A stretch of 64,000 nt of DNA from contig MNCI01014438.1 in assembly GCA_015680685.1 (NCBI GenBank), positions 267,833-331,832 of the forward strand. Reading direction: 5' to 3'. The translations under genes were made by a program, and so were the position numbers. The stretch's first letter is position 1. Every line of letters begins with the position of its first letter. This stretch comes from Gnetum montanum. Lineage: Eukaryota > Streptophyta > Gnetopsida > Gnetales > Gnetaceae. Under the pieces are notes generated by a model, which made no database searches, had not been told where the DNA came from, and saw only the letters and a list, made by a program, of their open reading frames with translations. Shown here piece by piece: positions 53,895-64,000 of the stretch.

Positions 53895-55265
53895 TGTAAC
53901 ATCCAAAAATGTTGGTGGCTAGAACACCAAGAGGTTATCAGGTGTACAATCTAACCTTGAATCTATGTGAGGGCCATGCTGGAGAAAATGGAAATAGGGT
54001 GGCCTGAATGATCTGGTTGATTAGACAGGGACTTATGTGGTGTCCAATAACTATTTTTAAATAGTAATTTTAGAATGTAATGTGTGGAGGTTGGAATGAA
54101 AGAGAACGTAGCACTCACAATAGCAAAACGTATCAAAGTATGTAACCTGGATAATAAACATAAATGAATACACAAAGATGCAACATATATGCTATAGTAA
54201 AATAGAATGAGATTTTGGGTAAGGAGATGCACCATCCCAAAATCAAGGGATCTGATTTTTGTTTGAATGATGGATGTGTACAACTAGTGTGCAGAGTTGG
54301 ACAAGCACAACTGAGCAAAGGAACTATATGGTCACAGCTCCTAGGATGCTATAGATGTGGTGCATGTAGGTACAAATAAGTTGATGCTTGCCAGACTAAG
54401 AGCTGCTACACTAGAGTGGGAGAGAGATTTGGGAGACTCCAATGCTAATATTTGCTACTCATCACCCTTCTACTTGCCAATCTTCTTGCCCCCCTTCTCG
54501 CTAATTTCCGGAAGCTCTGTGCTTAAAAATGCTTACATCCAAGGAATGCCAACCACTTGGGAATGCCAATAGTCAAGGAATGCTAACTACTGGGGAATGC
54601 CAATAGACAAGGAATGTCAACTGTTGGGGAATGCCAATAGTCAAGGAATGCTAAATGCTAGGGAATGTTAATAGTCAAGGAATGCCAACCATTGGGGAAT
54701 GCCAATAGTCAAGGAATGCCAACTATTGGGGAATGTCAATAGTCAAGGAATGCCAACTGTTGGGGAATGCCAACATTCAAGGAATGCAAACTGTTGAAAC
54801 ATTAGGATTCCAAGGTTATTTATAGGGCTAGGGTTATCTAAAATGCAAATTAGATGCCACGTGGCAGTGTGGTGGGTGGGACCACACTGTCTACTATGCT
54901 CATCTTGTGTTACATGTGAGACACAAGACACTTGTAGTGTCAAGCTGGCTACACTGTGCTACTCTGCATAGCTTGAAAAATGTGCTATACTGTGCTCACT
55001 ATTGTGTTATGCTACACAACATGACATGATGCTATGCTATGCTATACTGCACAACATAACATGGTGTTATGTTGTGCTATGCTACATAGCATGACATCTA
55101 TGCAGAAAGTGCCATCGTTTTGACACTTAGAAAAATGTTTCAAATCTGGAAGTTGGAAATGACTACACCCAACACTTTGGAAAAATTTGGGCAAAGTGCC
55201 ACCATTTTGACACTTAGCCAAATTTGCAATCGTGATGCTAAGACTTGAAATTTTGTGGTGTTTCA
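53895..55265 (-). repeat. Element G 5' LTR (right)
   Basis: It is 1371 bp; on the minus strand it starts TGAAACACCACAAAATTTC and ends GGATGTTACA next to the PBS. TATA on the minus strand (CCTATAAATAACC) is at about 54814-54826. It contains the GGAATGCC array at 54537-54787 and a TGCTATGCTACAC-type simple repeat at about 54940-55100. Confidence 0.9.
54537..54787. repeat. GGAATGCC minisatellite in the element G right LTR
   Basis: About seven 34-bp units corresponding to 47635-47889, with point differences in nearly every unit (for example TGCTAAATGCTAGGGAATG). Copy number is nearly equal in both LTRs, so the array predates insertion. Confidence 0.9.
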
Positions 55266-55270
55266 CTAAC

Positions 55271-55478
55271 TATGAAGAAAAAAAACTGGAAGAGTTTTGC
55301 TAAATATGAATAAAATTAATATCAAAATCATAATTCCGAGTGCTATATTTATAGGATGACATATACTCTATGATATTAGATATTTGATAATGCATCATGG
55401 CTTTGATATTGGGTATTCAATATCGAGGTGCCAATATCGGGTACCCAATATTAGAATATGTTAGAACATGACTCATCA
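55271..55478 (-). repeat. Element H 3' LTR, right fragment with promoter
   Basis: It continues the LTR after G and ends GACTCATCA next to the purine tract. The minus-strand TATA CCTATAAATATAGC is at 55343-55356. Upstream of it are decayed palindromes (GATATTGGGTATTCAATATC, CCAATATCGGG) at 55375-55460. It starts TGATGAG on the minus strand. Confidence 0.82.
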
Positions 55479-55490
55479 TATCCCCATGAC
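55479..55490 (-). other. Element H polypurine tract
   Basis: GTCATGGGGATA on the minus strand abuts the LTR. It is two G-to-A changes away from GTCGTGGGGGTA in B and E. Confidence 0.75.
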
Positions 55491-57410
55491 TAAATGAAAA
55501 CTCATCCTCAAGTGAAGAAGAGGAGAAACAAGTTCCTTATAAAATATTGGTGAGGTATGGGATTATTGACTAGCATAAAAACTGACTCAAATGGAATAGA
55601 TAGACTCTAAGTGCCTAAGTGTATGGAGTTACAATCTTTACAAATTTGGGTGTTCATGATAAGAGAAGTGAACACCCTAGATAAAACTGACATCCAATGC
55701 CTTTTGGTAGTTAAAGAGCAAGATAGAAGATCCAATGATCATGAATGGTCCTCGTCATGTGGTACTGCCACATCATCCTTGGTGAAGATAGTTCTACTTC
55801 TAGTCCATGCTTCACATTGTAATTACAAAAAAAATCATGAATTAGTATGCAATATGTAACACAGAGCTGGTAAGTACCTTGTCTTGTTAGTGGTTACACT
55901 TGGCTAGGTTGTGCTTGTAGTAGATTAGTTCCTTTAGGAGTGTTAGTAGGAAGACTAAAAAATAGGGTAAAATAGATAAGTGGCCCATTAAATTGGAAAA
56001 ATTTCAAACAGGATGAAATGCTTGAAGAGGGTATTAGAATTTATAATAATAACAATAAAAAGTTTCCCTAAAAAACATTGTGAAGATGTGGACAATTGGA
56101 TGTCATTGATGTGGTAAACAAAGGGATTTGATTGTAAGAGCATCTAAGGATAAATAACTTAACTAATCCAACAAAAAGATATGCATGTGGGTCCTCCCCA
56201 AAGTAGGCATAGGTCTTTTATTACCCTTTCATAGCTTCAAACCAATGATTAATGGTTATGGAAGGTTAAGTACAAAAATTTGGAGGAAACCACCTAAGAA
56301 TTTTGACACATCAAACCAAGACATCAAACAAAACATGAAACTAGCAATGAGGTGAGACATGGAGAGCATAGATGGATGAGAGAGAGAGAGAGTGAAATGG
56401 AGTTTCTGATTAAGGTCACATGAAGTCCCTTATGAATTTTATGGTTAAATGACTTGATAAGATTCTTCCTTAGTCTAAACCAAAATTAACAATGTTCAGT
56501 GACTTCGCATCATCATTCTAAGACCAGTCCACCCCCTTGAGATACAAGAGTGCTTCCATAGTACAACCATCATTCCTTATTAGAGAAGAAAAGAGAAGTA
56601 GGAATTGAAGAAGGATCTTAGTTAGAAGGGACCTTCAAGCATGGGTAACATGTCTTTCTAGTCCCATAACCAATGCTTGTAGCCTATTTATTTTGTCTAA
56701 GGGGTGTGCTTTGAATTCTCATCATTTTTTTTATGAAAACAACACCATGCAAAGACTTATTTAACTTTCTTTTATTGGCTGACGTGGAATGGTAAGAAGT
56801 CCATAAAAACACACATGCACCCAAGCATGTAGAAAAGTACAAAGAATACCAAATCACTTTGAAGTCACACCCTATTCAAACCTTTGAATCCTTTCCAATT
56901 CCAAAAACTACCAGAGTCACAAATTCATTATAGTTTTGTTAATGAAAAAGGAACTACACATTTCTAGAACAAGGAAAACCATAGATTTTGTGGACATTTG
57001 GATGTTATGGACTCATTGCCTATTGCATGAAAATAAACCATCTCCTTGTTATCAATAACAAAATTTAAATCTAGACTCTAGACACCAACAATCAAATAAT
57101 AAAATAGTACATACCACCATCAAGCAACGAATTACCACTATGCCTAGCACTTATTAACAAAAAGTTAGAGAATCACACCAAAATAAAAGAAAATACAAAA
57201 GAAAGTGTAAAATATTCGGGAAATAACAAATGTACTAATGATGTTGTAAAACAAAAATTAGAGAAGATTAATAACATGAAAAAAAAGATGTAAAATAAAG
57301 AATGTGTAAAACAAAAATATATAAAACAAAAATGGTAAAAAAATAAGGAGTTGCTTATATAGTTAACATGGATGGCCATCTCCCCCATGATTGAGTTGAT
57401 AGGAGGAGAT
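55491..57410 (-). other. Element H region downstream of pol, ORF2 not found
   Basis: The first about 100 bp (AACTCATCCTCAAG, AGGTATGGGATTATT) match E next to its LTR. The part at 56188-56210 matches the E spacer. Between them I see no ORF2, coil or internal promoter, so this module seems deleted or absent in H. A GAGAGAGAGAGAG run is at 56380-56392. The hydrophobic minus-strand frame at 57173-57448 is AT-rich and aligns in position with non-coding sequence after E gag. Confidence 0.6.
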
Positions 57411-60400
57411 CTAAAATATTGAGTGTGGTTGTTCATCCAATGGGGCAATTGTTGTATTTGTTAGCTTATGCTTATGGAAATGTTTGACTTGTTGTATGTT
57501 GACCGGATATTTCTTTTTTGGGCTTTCAAGTTTGTAGATCATCATGGACCTCAAAGGAAAAGTTTCATAAACTATATAAGGCCCTTCCCACAATGTTTGA
57601 AACGTAGTTCATTGAGGTACATGTGTGGGGTTCTAGTAGAAAACCTTATCTCCTGGTTGAAATTTGACTTTCTTGATTTTAAGGTCATGATGCTTTTTGT
57701 CGTAGGCCTTGTGCAACTCATTAGATGATAGGGCCATCAATTGGTTTTTATGTAGCAAGTTGAGATTCATTAGTATTTCTTTTTATGCTAGACTCAAGTT
57801 AAGGTTGAGATCATAGGCCATTGAAAGTGTATGGAGCTCAGATTGAATAGAAAGTGTTAGTAATTTTTCATACACAAGCCCATAAGGAGAGTAGCCTATA
57901 GGAAGTTTCCATGTTGAGTGGTAAGCCCAAAGGTCATCATTAAGTTTCATGCTCTAGTCTTTCCTATATTTTATAATAGTTCTTGTTAGAATTCTTGTGA
58001 TTTCCCTATTGGTAACCTTAGCTTGACCATTGGCTTGGCGGTGGTAGGGTGTTGTGAGTTTATGTTCAACCCCCAAGCATTGCATAGGCTTCCAAAAAGT
58101 AGTGCATGTAAAGTGAGTTTCATTATTATAAATTAATGCACATGGCACACCAAACTTGTTTACAACATTTTATTGTACAAATCGAGTAGTAATAGAAGAT
58201 GTATACTCTATGATGGTTGCTACTTCTATCCATTTCATACAATAGTCAAAGTAACTATGATGTATGCCTTTTCATTTGACATGGGTGTGATGGGACCCAT
58301 GAAGTCAATGGCCTATATGTCAAAGGGTTCTAGTGGTTGAATTCATTGTTGAGGTTTCTCCATTTGAGCATTTATTCCACCATCTCATTGGCATTGTTTA
58401 CAAGAGTGGTCATATTGATGAGCATCCTTGAAAATTATTGGCCAATAGTACCTTGCCATTAGAATCTTAATGGTCATGTGTCTCCTAGCATAGTGGCCTC
58501 TGCAAGGACCTTCATAAGTGTCTTGGAGAATGCATAGTTTATCAGCATCAAGGACACATCAATGAACTAGGCCATCAATGTGCACCTTGTAGAGGTATCT
58601 ATTGATCTCCATGAAGTGTTTTACTTGGTGAAGAAACTGCTATTTCTTCTACTGGTCTAACCCTTGTGGCATTTTTGGGTGAGAAGATAGGTGAGAATGC
58701 CATCATAACATGTAGTTTCATTGGGTAATTGTTTAGTTATAACCTTAGCAAAGAGGAGTTCATTAGGAAACATGTTAGATAGTGGCCTTTCTTTCTCTTT
58801 TTTGTACCATTGTAATCAAGAAAAGTGATCAGCGACCACATTCTTAGTGTCCTTTCGATTTACCATTGTAAGATCAAATTCCTATAAGATCATCATCCAT
58901 CATATGACATGGGGGCTTATCATTGGGTTGTTCATTAGGAAGTGGATGGCACTATGATCTGTGTGCATAAACACTTTGTATCTAGGCACATAATGTCTGA
59001 ACTTTTCTAGAGCAAACACCACTACCATTAATTCTTTTTCTATGGTGGTGTAGTTCAGTTGTGCACCCACAATGCTTTAGCTAGTGTAGTGGATGTAATA
59101 TAGATGTTTCTTATCATCCATGTACATAAGCACAACTTCCAAGGCATAATTTGATGCATTTATCATAACATGAAATAGTCTGGACTAGTTGGGTGCTTGT
59201 AGGATTGGAGTTTCTACATGTTTCTCTTTCAACTTTTGGAATGCTTGTTCACATTTCATAGTCCAAACAAATGAAGAATCTTTCTTTGTTAGCTCCACCA
59301 ACAATTTTGTGATTTTAGAGAAATTATGTATGAATCATTGATAGTATCCAATATGTCCAAGGAATGATTAAACATCTTTGACAATTTTTGATTGGCAAGT
59401 TATTCCTTGGATGACCCTTATTTTTTTAGGATCAACCTCAATTCCTACTTGTGATATTCTGTGCCCTAATATAATGCCTTCCTAAACCATTGATAACTAT
59501 TTTGCTAGTTGAGCCTAAGATTTTTCTCAACACATCATTTTAGTACTTGCTCAAGGCGGTCTAGGGCTTGCTTAAATGTAGCTCCATAGGTGGAGAAGTC
59601 ATCCATGAAGGCTTCCATACCACTACCAATTTGCTATTAAAACAAATACTTAGAACCAAGTGTTGAAATGTAGTAGGGGCATTTCATAGACCAAAAGGCA
59701 TCTTGTAATATGCAAAAGTCCCCCAAGGACTTATAAATGTTTTTTTGGCTTGGTCTTTAAGCATGATCCGGATTTGGTTATAGCCACTATAACCATATAG
59801 AAAACTATATTTTCAATTCCTAGATATTGTGTCTAACACCTGATCAAAAAATAATAACTAAAAATAATCCTTGAATATTGCCATATTTAGCAGCTAAAAA
59901 TTGATGCAAACCTACCACTTGCCATCTTTCTTGGGCACAATAATGAGTGGACTAACACACTCACTATCAGAAATGGGATAAATGAGCCTAACATTGAGGA
60001 GTTGTTTGATTTCCTCTTTAATGATCTACTTTAGTTTGGGGTTCAATTGCCTCTGTGGCTACCTCTTTGGCTTCATGGCTAGATTAGTGTAGATGCGATG
60101 TTGGCATATCCTAGGATCAATCCTTGTGAGTTTAGGATAAGACTAGGAAAAAGTTACTAACCATTTCTCAACCACATCTAACAAAATTTTTTCTATTCTA
60201 GAGTAATATTTGCATTGATTATGACCAACTTTCGATTTTTTAAAAACACATATTCCATGCTAGCTAGTAGAGGTTTTAGTTTAAGGGGCCCTTGAAATTT
60301 TTAGGAATTTCCAACTCTTTCAAATAGGTATTATCATTTACATCATCAGAAAGTTGGTGATGAAATTTCTCTAGTTCATCCATGCCTATGACATATGCAC

Positions 60401-60960
60401 ATGTTAGGCTCTCAATTGGTTTCATGCAAAGTGTGCTGCTCTTAGAATCAATGATCAACCACTAGGTGCCCTCCTATTTTGTGGCTGTTGCATACAAACA
60501 CCTTTGAATTTCTACTTTTTATGCACACTGCTTGCATGCAGAGATAGATGCTTATTTTACTACCTAGAGTTTTTGCACATAATTGCACTTTGTATTGCTG
60601 TACTCAATGCATGGAACTTACTTCTTCTTGATCTTTCCAAACACATTTTCTTTGGATATTTTTAGGGAAAGATCTCTGATGCTCATCCTAGCATCAATGA
60701 TGATTAGCCATGCCCTTCTCATGATGATTGGGAAGTCCCCTTTGCAGTTCTTTACTTTGATTACTAGGAAATTAGTAAGATAAGACCATCCATAGATAGT
60801 GATCATAATGTCTTCTACTAGTCCCAATGGAATAGTGATGGACTGTTCTACCAATTCTAATATAATATTGCTCTTCTTTAAAGGAGGGAGGTTCTAGGTA
60901 GTATACATCTCATGAGAAATTATATTGACACTAGAACCTAAGTCAGGAAGAGCTTTGCAT
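57411..60960 (-). pseudogene. Element H protease, RT, RNase H and integrase
   Basis: On the minus strand: protease D-L-G-S-S-V-N (about 60935, compare DLGASINLM) and G-D-F-P-I-I-M-R-R-A-W-L (60720). The linker KPLLASMEYVFLKNRKLVMI is near 60220. RT has FAYYKMPFGL near 59710, and the catalytic FMDDFSTYG at 59585-59611 keeps both Asp. GHRISQVGIEVDPKKIRVI (near 59440) is the connection. RNase H has INASNYALEV (about 59155, both Asp of the usual DASD now Asn), LNYTTIEKELMVVVFALEKF, TDHSAIHFLM and VADHFS. Integrase has IYNNETHF (usual SDRGTHF) near 58125 and NGQAKVTNREI (usual NGQxE) near 58025. The C-terminal block WEGPYIVYE is at 57590. These signatures are of the Athila/Tat branch. Stops and frameshifts are many. 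Confidence 0.88.
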
Positions 60961-60999
60961 GGTTCATTCCTACTAATCTGCAAACAGATCAGAGGACTC

Positions 61000-63190
61000 T
61001 TAGGATTTTTTAACTTCCTAGGAAGGTTTCTAGCATGGATACAATCAAATACAACATGAGTAAGTATCACAGTGTGGATATTAGATGATGTTTGGTTTGA
61101 AGGAGACTCAAAAGAATTTGATATAGAGAAAGACGAAGGAATAGGATTATCAACTGCAAGTGTATTTAGGGGCTTAGGTAGAATGTGTGATTCAAAGAAA
61201 GGTCTTTTCTTTGATTGAGTATTAGAACCACTTGGTTGATGAACTAGTTATAGATTAATAGCCCTAGTAACATTGCATTGTTATGGTTAAGTGAGGAGTT
61301 CACCGTACATAGGTGGAATAGGTGGTAGCTATGTAGCTAAAGGAGGAAGATGTGTAGGAATAGGATGAGGATAAGGGTAAAAGGTGGTATTGCTTCTTGC
61401 TTATGGAGAATGAGTTTGATAATAATCAAAAGGATGGTAATGAGATTGACAAGTAGAAATGTGAGTGGAGGAGTCATGTGGAGACAAGGGTTGCTAAACA
61501 TAATACCCATATGGATTAGGTTATTTGTAAGGGTGTTTCTGCCTTAGTGGTGCCAGCACCCATGGTTGTGGTTGCTACCATTGTTGATATTACACATATT
61601 ATTGCAATGGATTTTCACTTGGATAATATTGTTGTTGCTGATAGAACTGCCTAGAATTACCTTAAGGATAAGGTAATTTTCTAGATGTTTGCCTTTGTGT
61701 TAGTCATGGATTCAAAACATACATCCCAAAATCCTATAAGTGTGACACTATGGAATAATATCTCTTAGGATTTTCATACTAGTAGATGTCACATCCACCA
61801 TCATCATCTAATTCACTTCTTGCAACTTCTTCTCTGCTTGCCCTTACCTTTTTGATAAGCACGTTCAACTTCTTTACACCTCTTGCACTCACGATCACTA
61901 CCTCATTCTTTGGACTCTTCAACAATTTTTAGGATAGCTTGAAATCTATTATCCATGGAGTTCTATAGCTAATCAACCTTGGTTGTAATTTTAGATTGAA
62001 ATTTTTGAAGCTATAAGGATTTTCTATTTTCCACCTCATTAAGTGCCGATTCTTCCTCACTATCACAAAATCAAACATCCTTCTTTTGGATGAAAGGATT
62101 ATGATTATACTCTTCTGCATGTTCTCCTTTTTTTTAATTCACCTTCTTTTTTAGCTACCTACTCAATCAATCATTGGATCTAATGGATGCTTAACTCTGA
62201 TAGTCATCCTTGGGCATAGACACCAAGGGTTCTCCTCATTTTAGATTGAATCCCATCTACAATCTAATGAAGTTGATCTACTTGAGAATAACCATGGCCA
62301 TGACATCTATGCATTAAGGAATAGTATTGGCCAATGGTGGTATCCAAGGATTCGTGTGTTCCTTGTTTCCATCCTTGGATCTACCTTCTCAAGTTGGACA
62401 CTCTAGAGTATGTTTGAAATTTATCATTGAATAATTCAAGCATTGTACTTCATCACTTGATAGATTTTGGTTTTAAAGGTCGATACCAATTTTCTGCTTC
62501 TTTAATGAGTGTCCATGGGAACAACTTAAATTCTTGCCATTTATTCTCTATGTTCTACAAGGCACATGCATCTTGAAAAGCTTGGAGATGGTTTTGCAAA
62601 TTTGAGTTATATCCCTCTTTGAACATAGGGATATTTTTCATATCTAGCTTCTTAATCTGACTATCCTTTACATGCCTTGTTGGAATTTGTACTTTCTCTA
62701 CAATGTTTAGCATGATTTGGGTAGTAAGAAAAGGCTCATTGAGGCCTTCATTTTGGGGCTTGCGATACCCTCTACTACCTCTTCATTCATGACATTGCAT
62801 CTCCCTTGAATGCTCATGCCCCTAGTTTTGCCTTGCCCAATGGTCCTTTCAATCATTTTAGTCTTTTCGATCACTTCATCATGGTTGTGCCCCCTACGAT
62901 TGTGATTAGAGCTAGAAGAAGAAGAGGATGATGATGAATGTGAAGAGGAAGAAGAACTAGCACCATCATGGTGCCTACTACCACCTCTTTGGTGATCGTG
63001 ACCATCATCACAATCTTGTTTCTTGTTTGCATCCCTACCTTGACTTTCTTATTTGGATCCTTCTTTATCATTGGATCCATTCTTACTAGAACCAAATTTG
63101 TGAATCATGGACTACAAGTTCTGGTTTTGACCTCCTTCACTAAAGTTAAAGAGAGGAATTTCACTGAATGAAAAACCCCTAGAGAAGGGC
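61000..63190 (-). pseudogene. Element H gag, degenerate
   Basis: A poly-serine tract (62909-62968, minus strand) precedes N-H-N-R-R-G-H-N-H-D-E-V-I-E. This parallels the serine-rich N-terminal part and H-N-H-D-E-I-I-E of F gag. The core block is at 62261-62660: LDMKNIPMFKEGYN, LQNHLQAFQDACAL, EFKLFPWTLIKEAENWYRPL and QTYSRVSNLRR. The knuckle position near 61800 reads C-D-I-Y...N-P-K-R-Y-Y: first Cys kept, other ligands replaced by Tyr or Asn. A Pro/Tyr/Gln-rich tail follows. Frames shift several times; open pieces at 62871-63095 (both strands) are partly shadows. Confidence 0.75.
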
Positions 63191-64000
63191 TCTCCATCAT
63201 CTTTTTGGTATAGCAGGAATGGAGAATCATTAAATCTTTTTCCCTTCATAGATTCATAATGTTGTTCTAACTAGCAATCCCTGAGATGTTATGCCTTAAT
63301 GGGACAATAATCTCTAGCATCACTATCTTGCACAACATACTTAGTATTGTGCTCAGATATTAGAACTCCTAAAAGTTTTAATAAAATAATTAAATCTAGA
63401 AATTAAGAATTTTTTCAAATGGTTGTTAAAAAACAAAGGTCTACCAAAATGTATGCACATAAATAAAAAGTACCAAAATCCTTAAAAATAGAGCAAAGTA
63501 TCAAACTATCCTACTTGATTAATAGCATTAAAGTAAGAAATCTTTGTATGGCTATGATCTACAAATAGTCTCTAAATCCTAGAGAAAACTGCAAGTCAAT
63601 AATGTGATTTAAGCAAAACTTGAAATGAGATTTGAAACTAAGCTTTTAGAATGGTCCTAGTTGATAGCATAGATCTAGATTTAGATTTTCTCCAATCCAC
63701 TAGTTCCTTATTTGGTTCTACCCATATATTAGCTATGTATTTGGATGATCTCTCATGGAATGATTGCAAGGTTTTTATGCTTACAAGGGTATGACATGGT
63801 TGGGAAAAAGTGTAATCTAAAGAAAAAACTAAAAATAAAAAGAAAGTATAGTTTTTAAAATATTAAAAAATAATATTATAACATGGGCTAGTACTTAACA
63901 TTGGTTTAATGGACACTTCCTAAGGATAAGCTACTAACTATGTCTTGTGTTACAGCTAAAATACATACTTAAATAATCCAAGTTTAAGTCTCATAAAATT
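63191..64000 (-). other. Element H leader upstream of gag, no gene
   Basis: AT-rich sequence without an open frame. I see no PBS or LTR end of the TGATGAG/CTCATCA type, so the 5' LTR must start beyond the window or is lost. Confidence 0.45.

Larger units (their letters stand above)
47009..55265 (-). mobile_element. Element G: gag-protease-only LTR element related to C
   Basis: The element is 8257 bp on the minus strand and is inserted in the LTR of H. The exact duplication CTAAC (47004-47008 and 55266-55270) fixes the ends; removing it restores the related LTR order TTCTAAC + TATGAAG. On the minus strand it starts TGAAACACC and ends GTTACA, as C does. LTRs are 47009 to about 48286 (3') and 53895-55265 (5'). 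Between are the PBS, a gag-protease frame (about 53470-50058) and 1.8 kb without a gene. No RT or integrase was found. Confidence 0.92.
55491..64000 (-). mobile_element. Element H internal region (Athila/Tat-type, with pol)
   Basis: Read on the minus strand from the window end: leader, gag, protease, RT, RNase H, integrase, then a non-coding region, purine tract and the 3' LTR. The 5' LTR and PBS lie beyond 64000. Its gag, protease, LTR and purine tract belong to the same group as B, E and F. H thus represents the pol-bearing form from which the pol-less elements could be derived or mobilised. This copy is inactive. Confidence 0.8.

Noticed and set aside
57173-57448. Hydrophobic 91-codon minus-strand frame as a possible env-like membrane protein
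   Set aside because: Its composition follows from AT-rich sequence, and the equivalent place in E, after gag, is not open. No conservation supports a gene.

Overview
This window is eukaryotic, AT-rich plant DNA made almost entirely of LTR retrotransposons. No host gene, rRNA or tRNA gene was recognised. Plant origin is shown by a plant-type Ty1/copia element, by Athila/Tat-branch Ty3/gypsy polymerase sequence, and by primer-binding sites (PBS) matching plant initiator-Met and Asp tRNAs. The density of nested insertions and their advanced decay suggest a very large seed-plant genome, perhaps a gymnosperm; this last point is inference. A 217-base N gap lies at 44896-45112.

Left part (1-15949): an old minus-strand Ty3/gypsy (here 'gypsy I', about 4195-12294) is interrupted by a complete Ty1/copia element (6722-11969; 587-bp LTRs; target-site duplication, TSD, ACCAC). 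To its left lies a plus-strand remnant of an ORF2-like (env-position) gene (1991-3030). To its right lie a 0.3-kb tandem duplication (13668-14292) and a solo LTR (14295-15121, TSD GCTAC).

Middle part (15950-46671) is a four-element nest. Element F (plus) has LTR, PBS, gag, protease, a stub of RT and a coiled-coil ORF2. Element C (plus, 21090-46019) inserted into the coiled-coil gene of F with exact TSD CACAT, so the F gene resumes 25 kb further on. Element B (plus, 21662-27094) sits in the 5' LTR of C, and element E (minus, 31299-39997) sits in the gag-protease gene of C. Right part (about 46800-64000): element H (minus) is the only Athila/Tat-type copy with a recognisable full gag-pro-RT-RNaseH-integrase. 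Its 3' LTR is split by element G (minus, 47009-55265, exact TSD CTAAC), a relative of C. The 5' LTR of H is beyond the window.

Two groups share features. Group 1 (B, E, F, H and the solo LTR) has LTRs with TGATGAG/CTCATCA-type ends, clusters of GATATC-centred palindromes just upstream of a TATAAATA box, a tRNA-Asp-type PBS in B, E and F, and a gag with an unusual CX2CX3HX4C zinc knuckle. B and E lack pol but carry ORF2, a mobile-domain-like plus coiled-coil protein ending in a PMEEPPP-type tail. In both, ORF2 lies behind its own palindrome-plus-TATA promoter and a candidate short intron. Group 2 (C and G) has TGAAACAC-starting LTRs, a different PBS (TGGCGCTAGAAGGAGG), and only gag-protease. 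The most interesting feature is the pol-less gag + ORF2 architecture, in which the internal promoter repeats the LTR promoter design; B and E could in principle be mobilised by an H-like partner. All coding regions carry stops or frameshifts.
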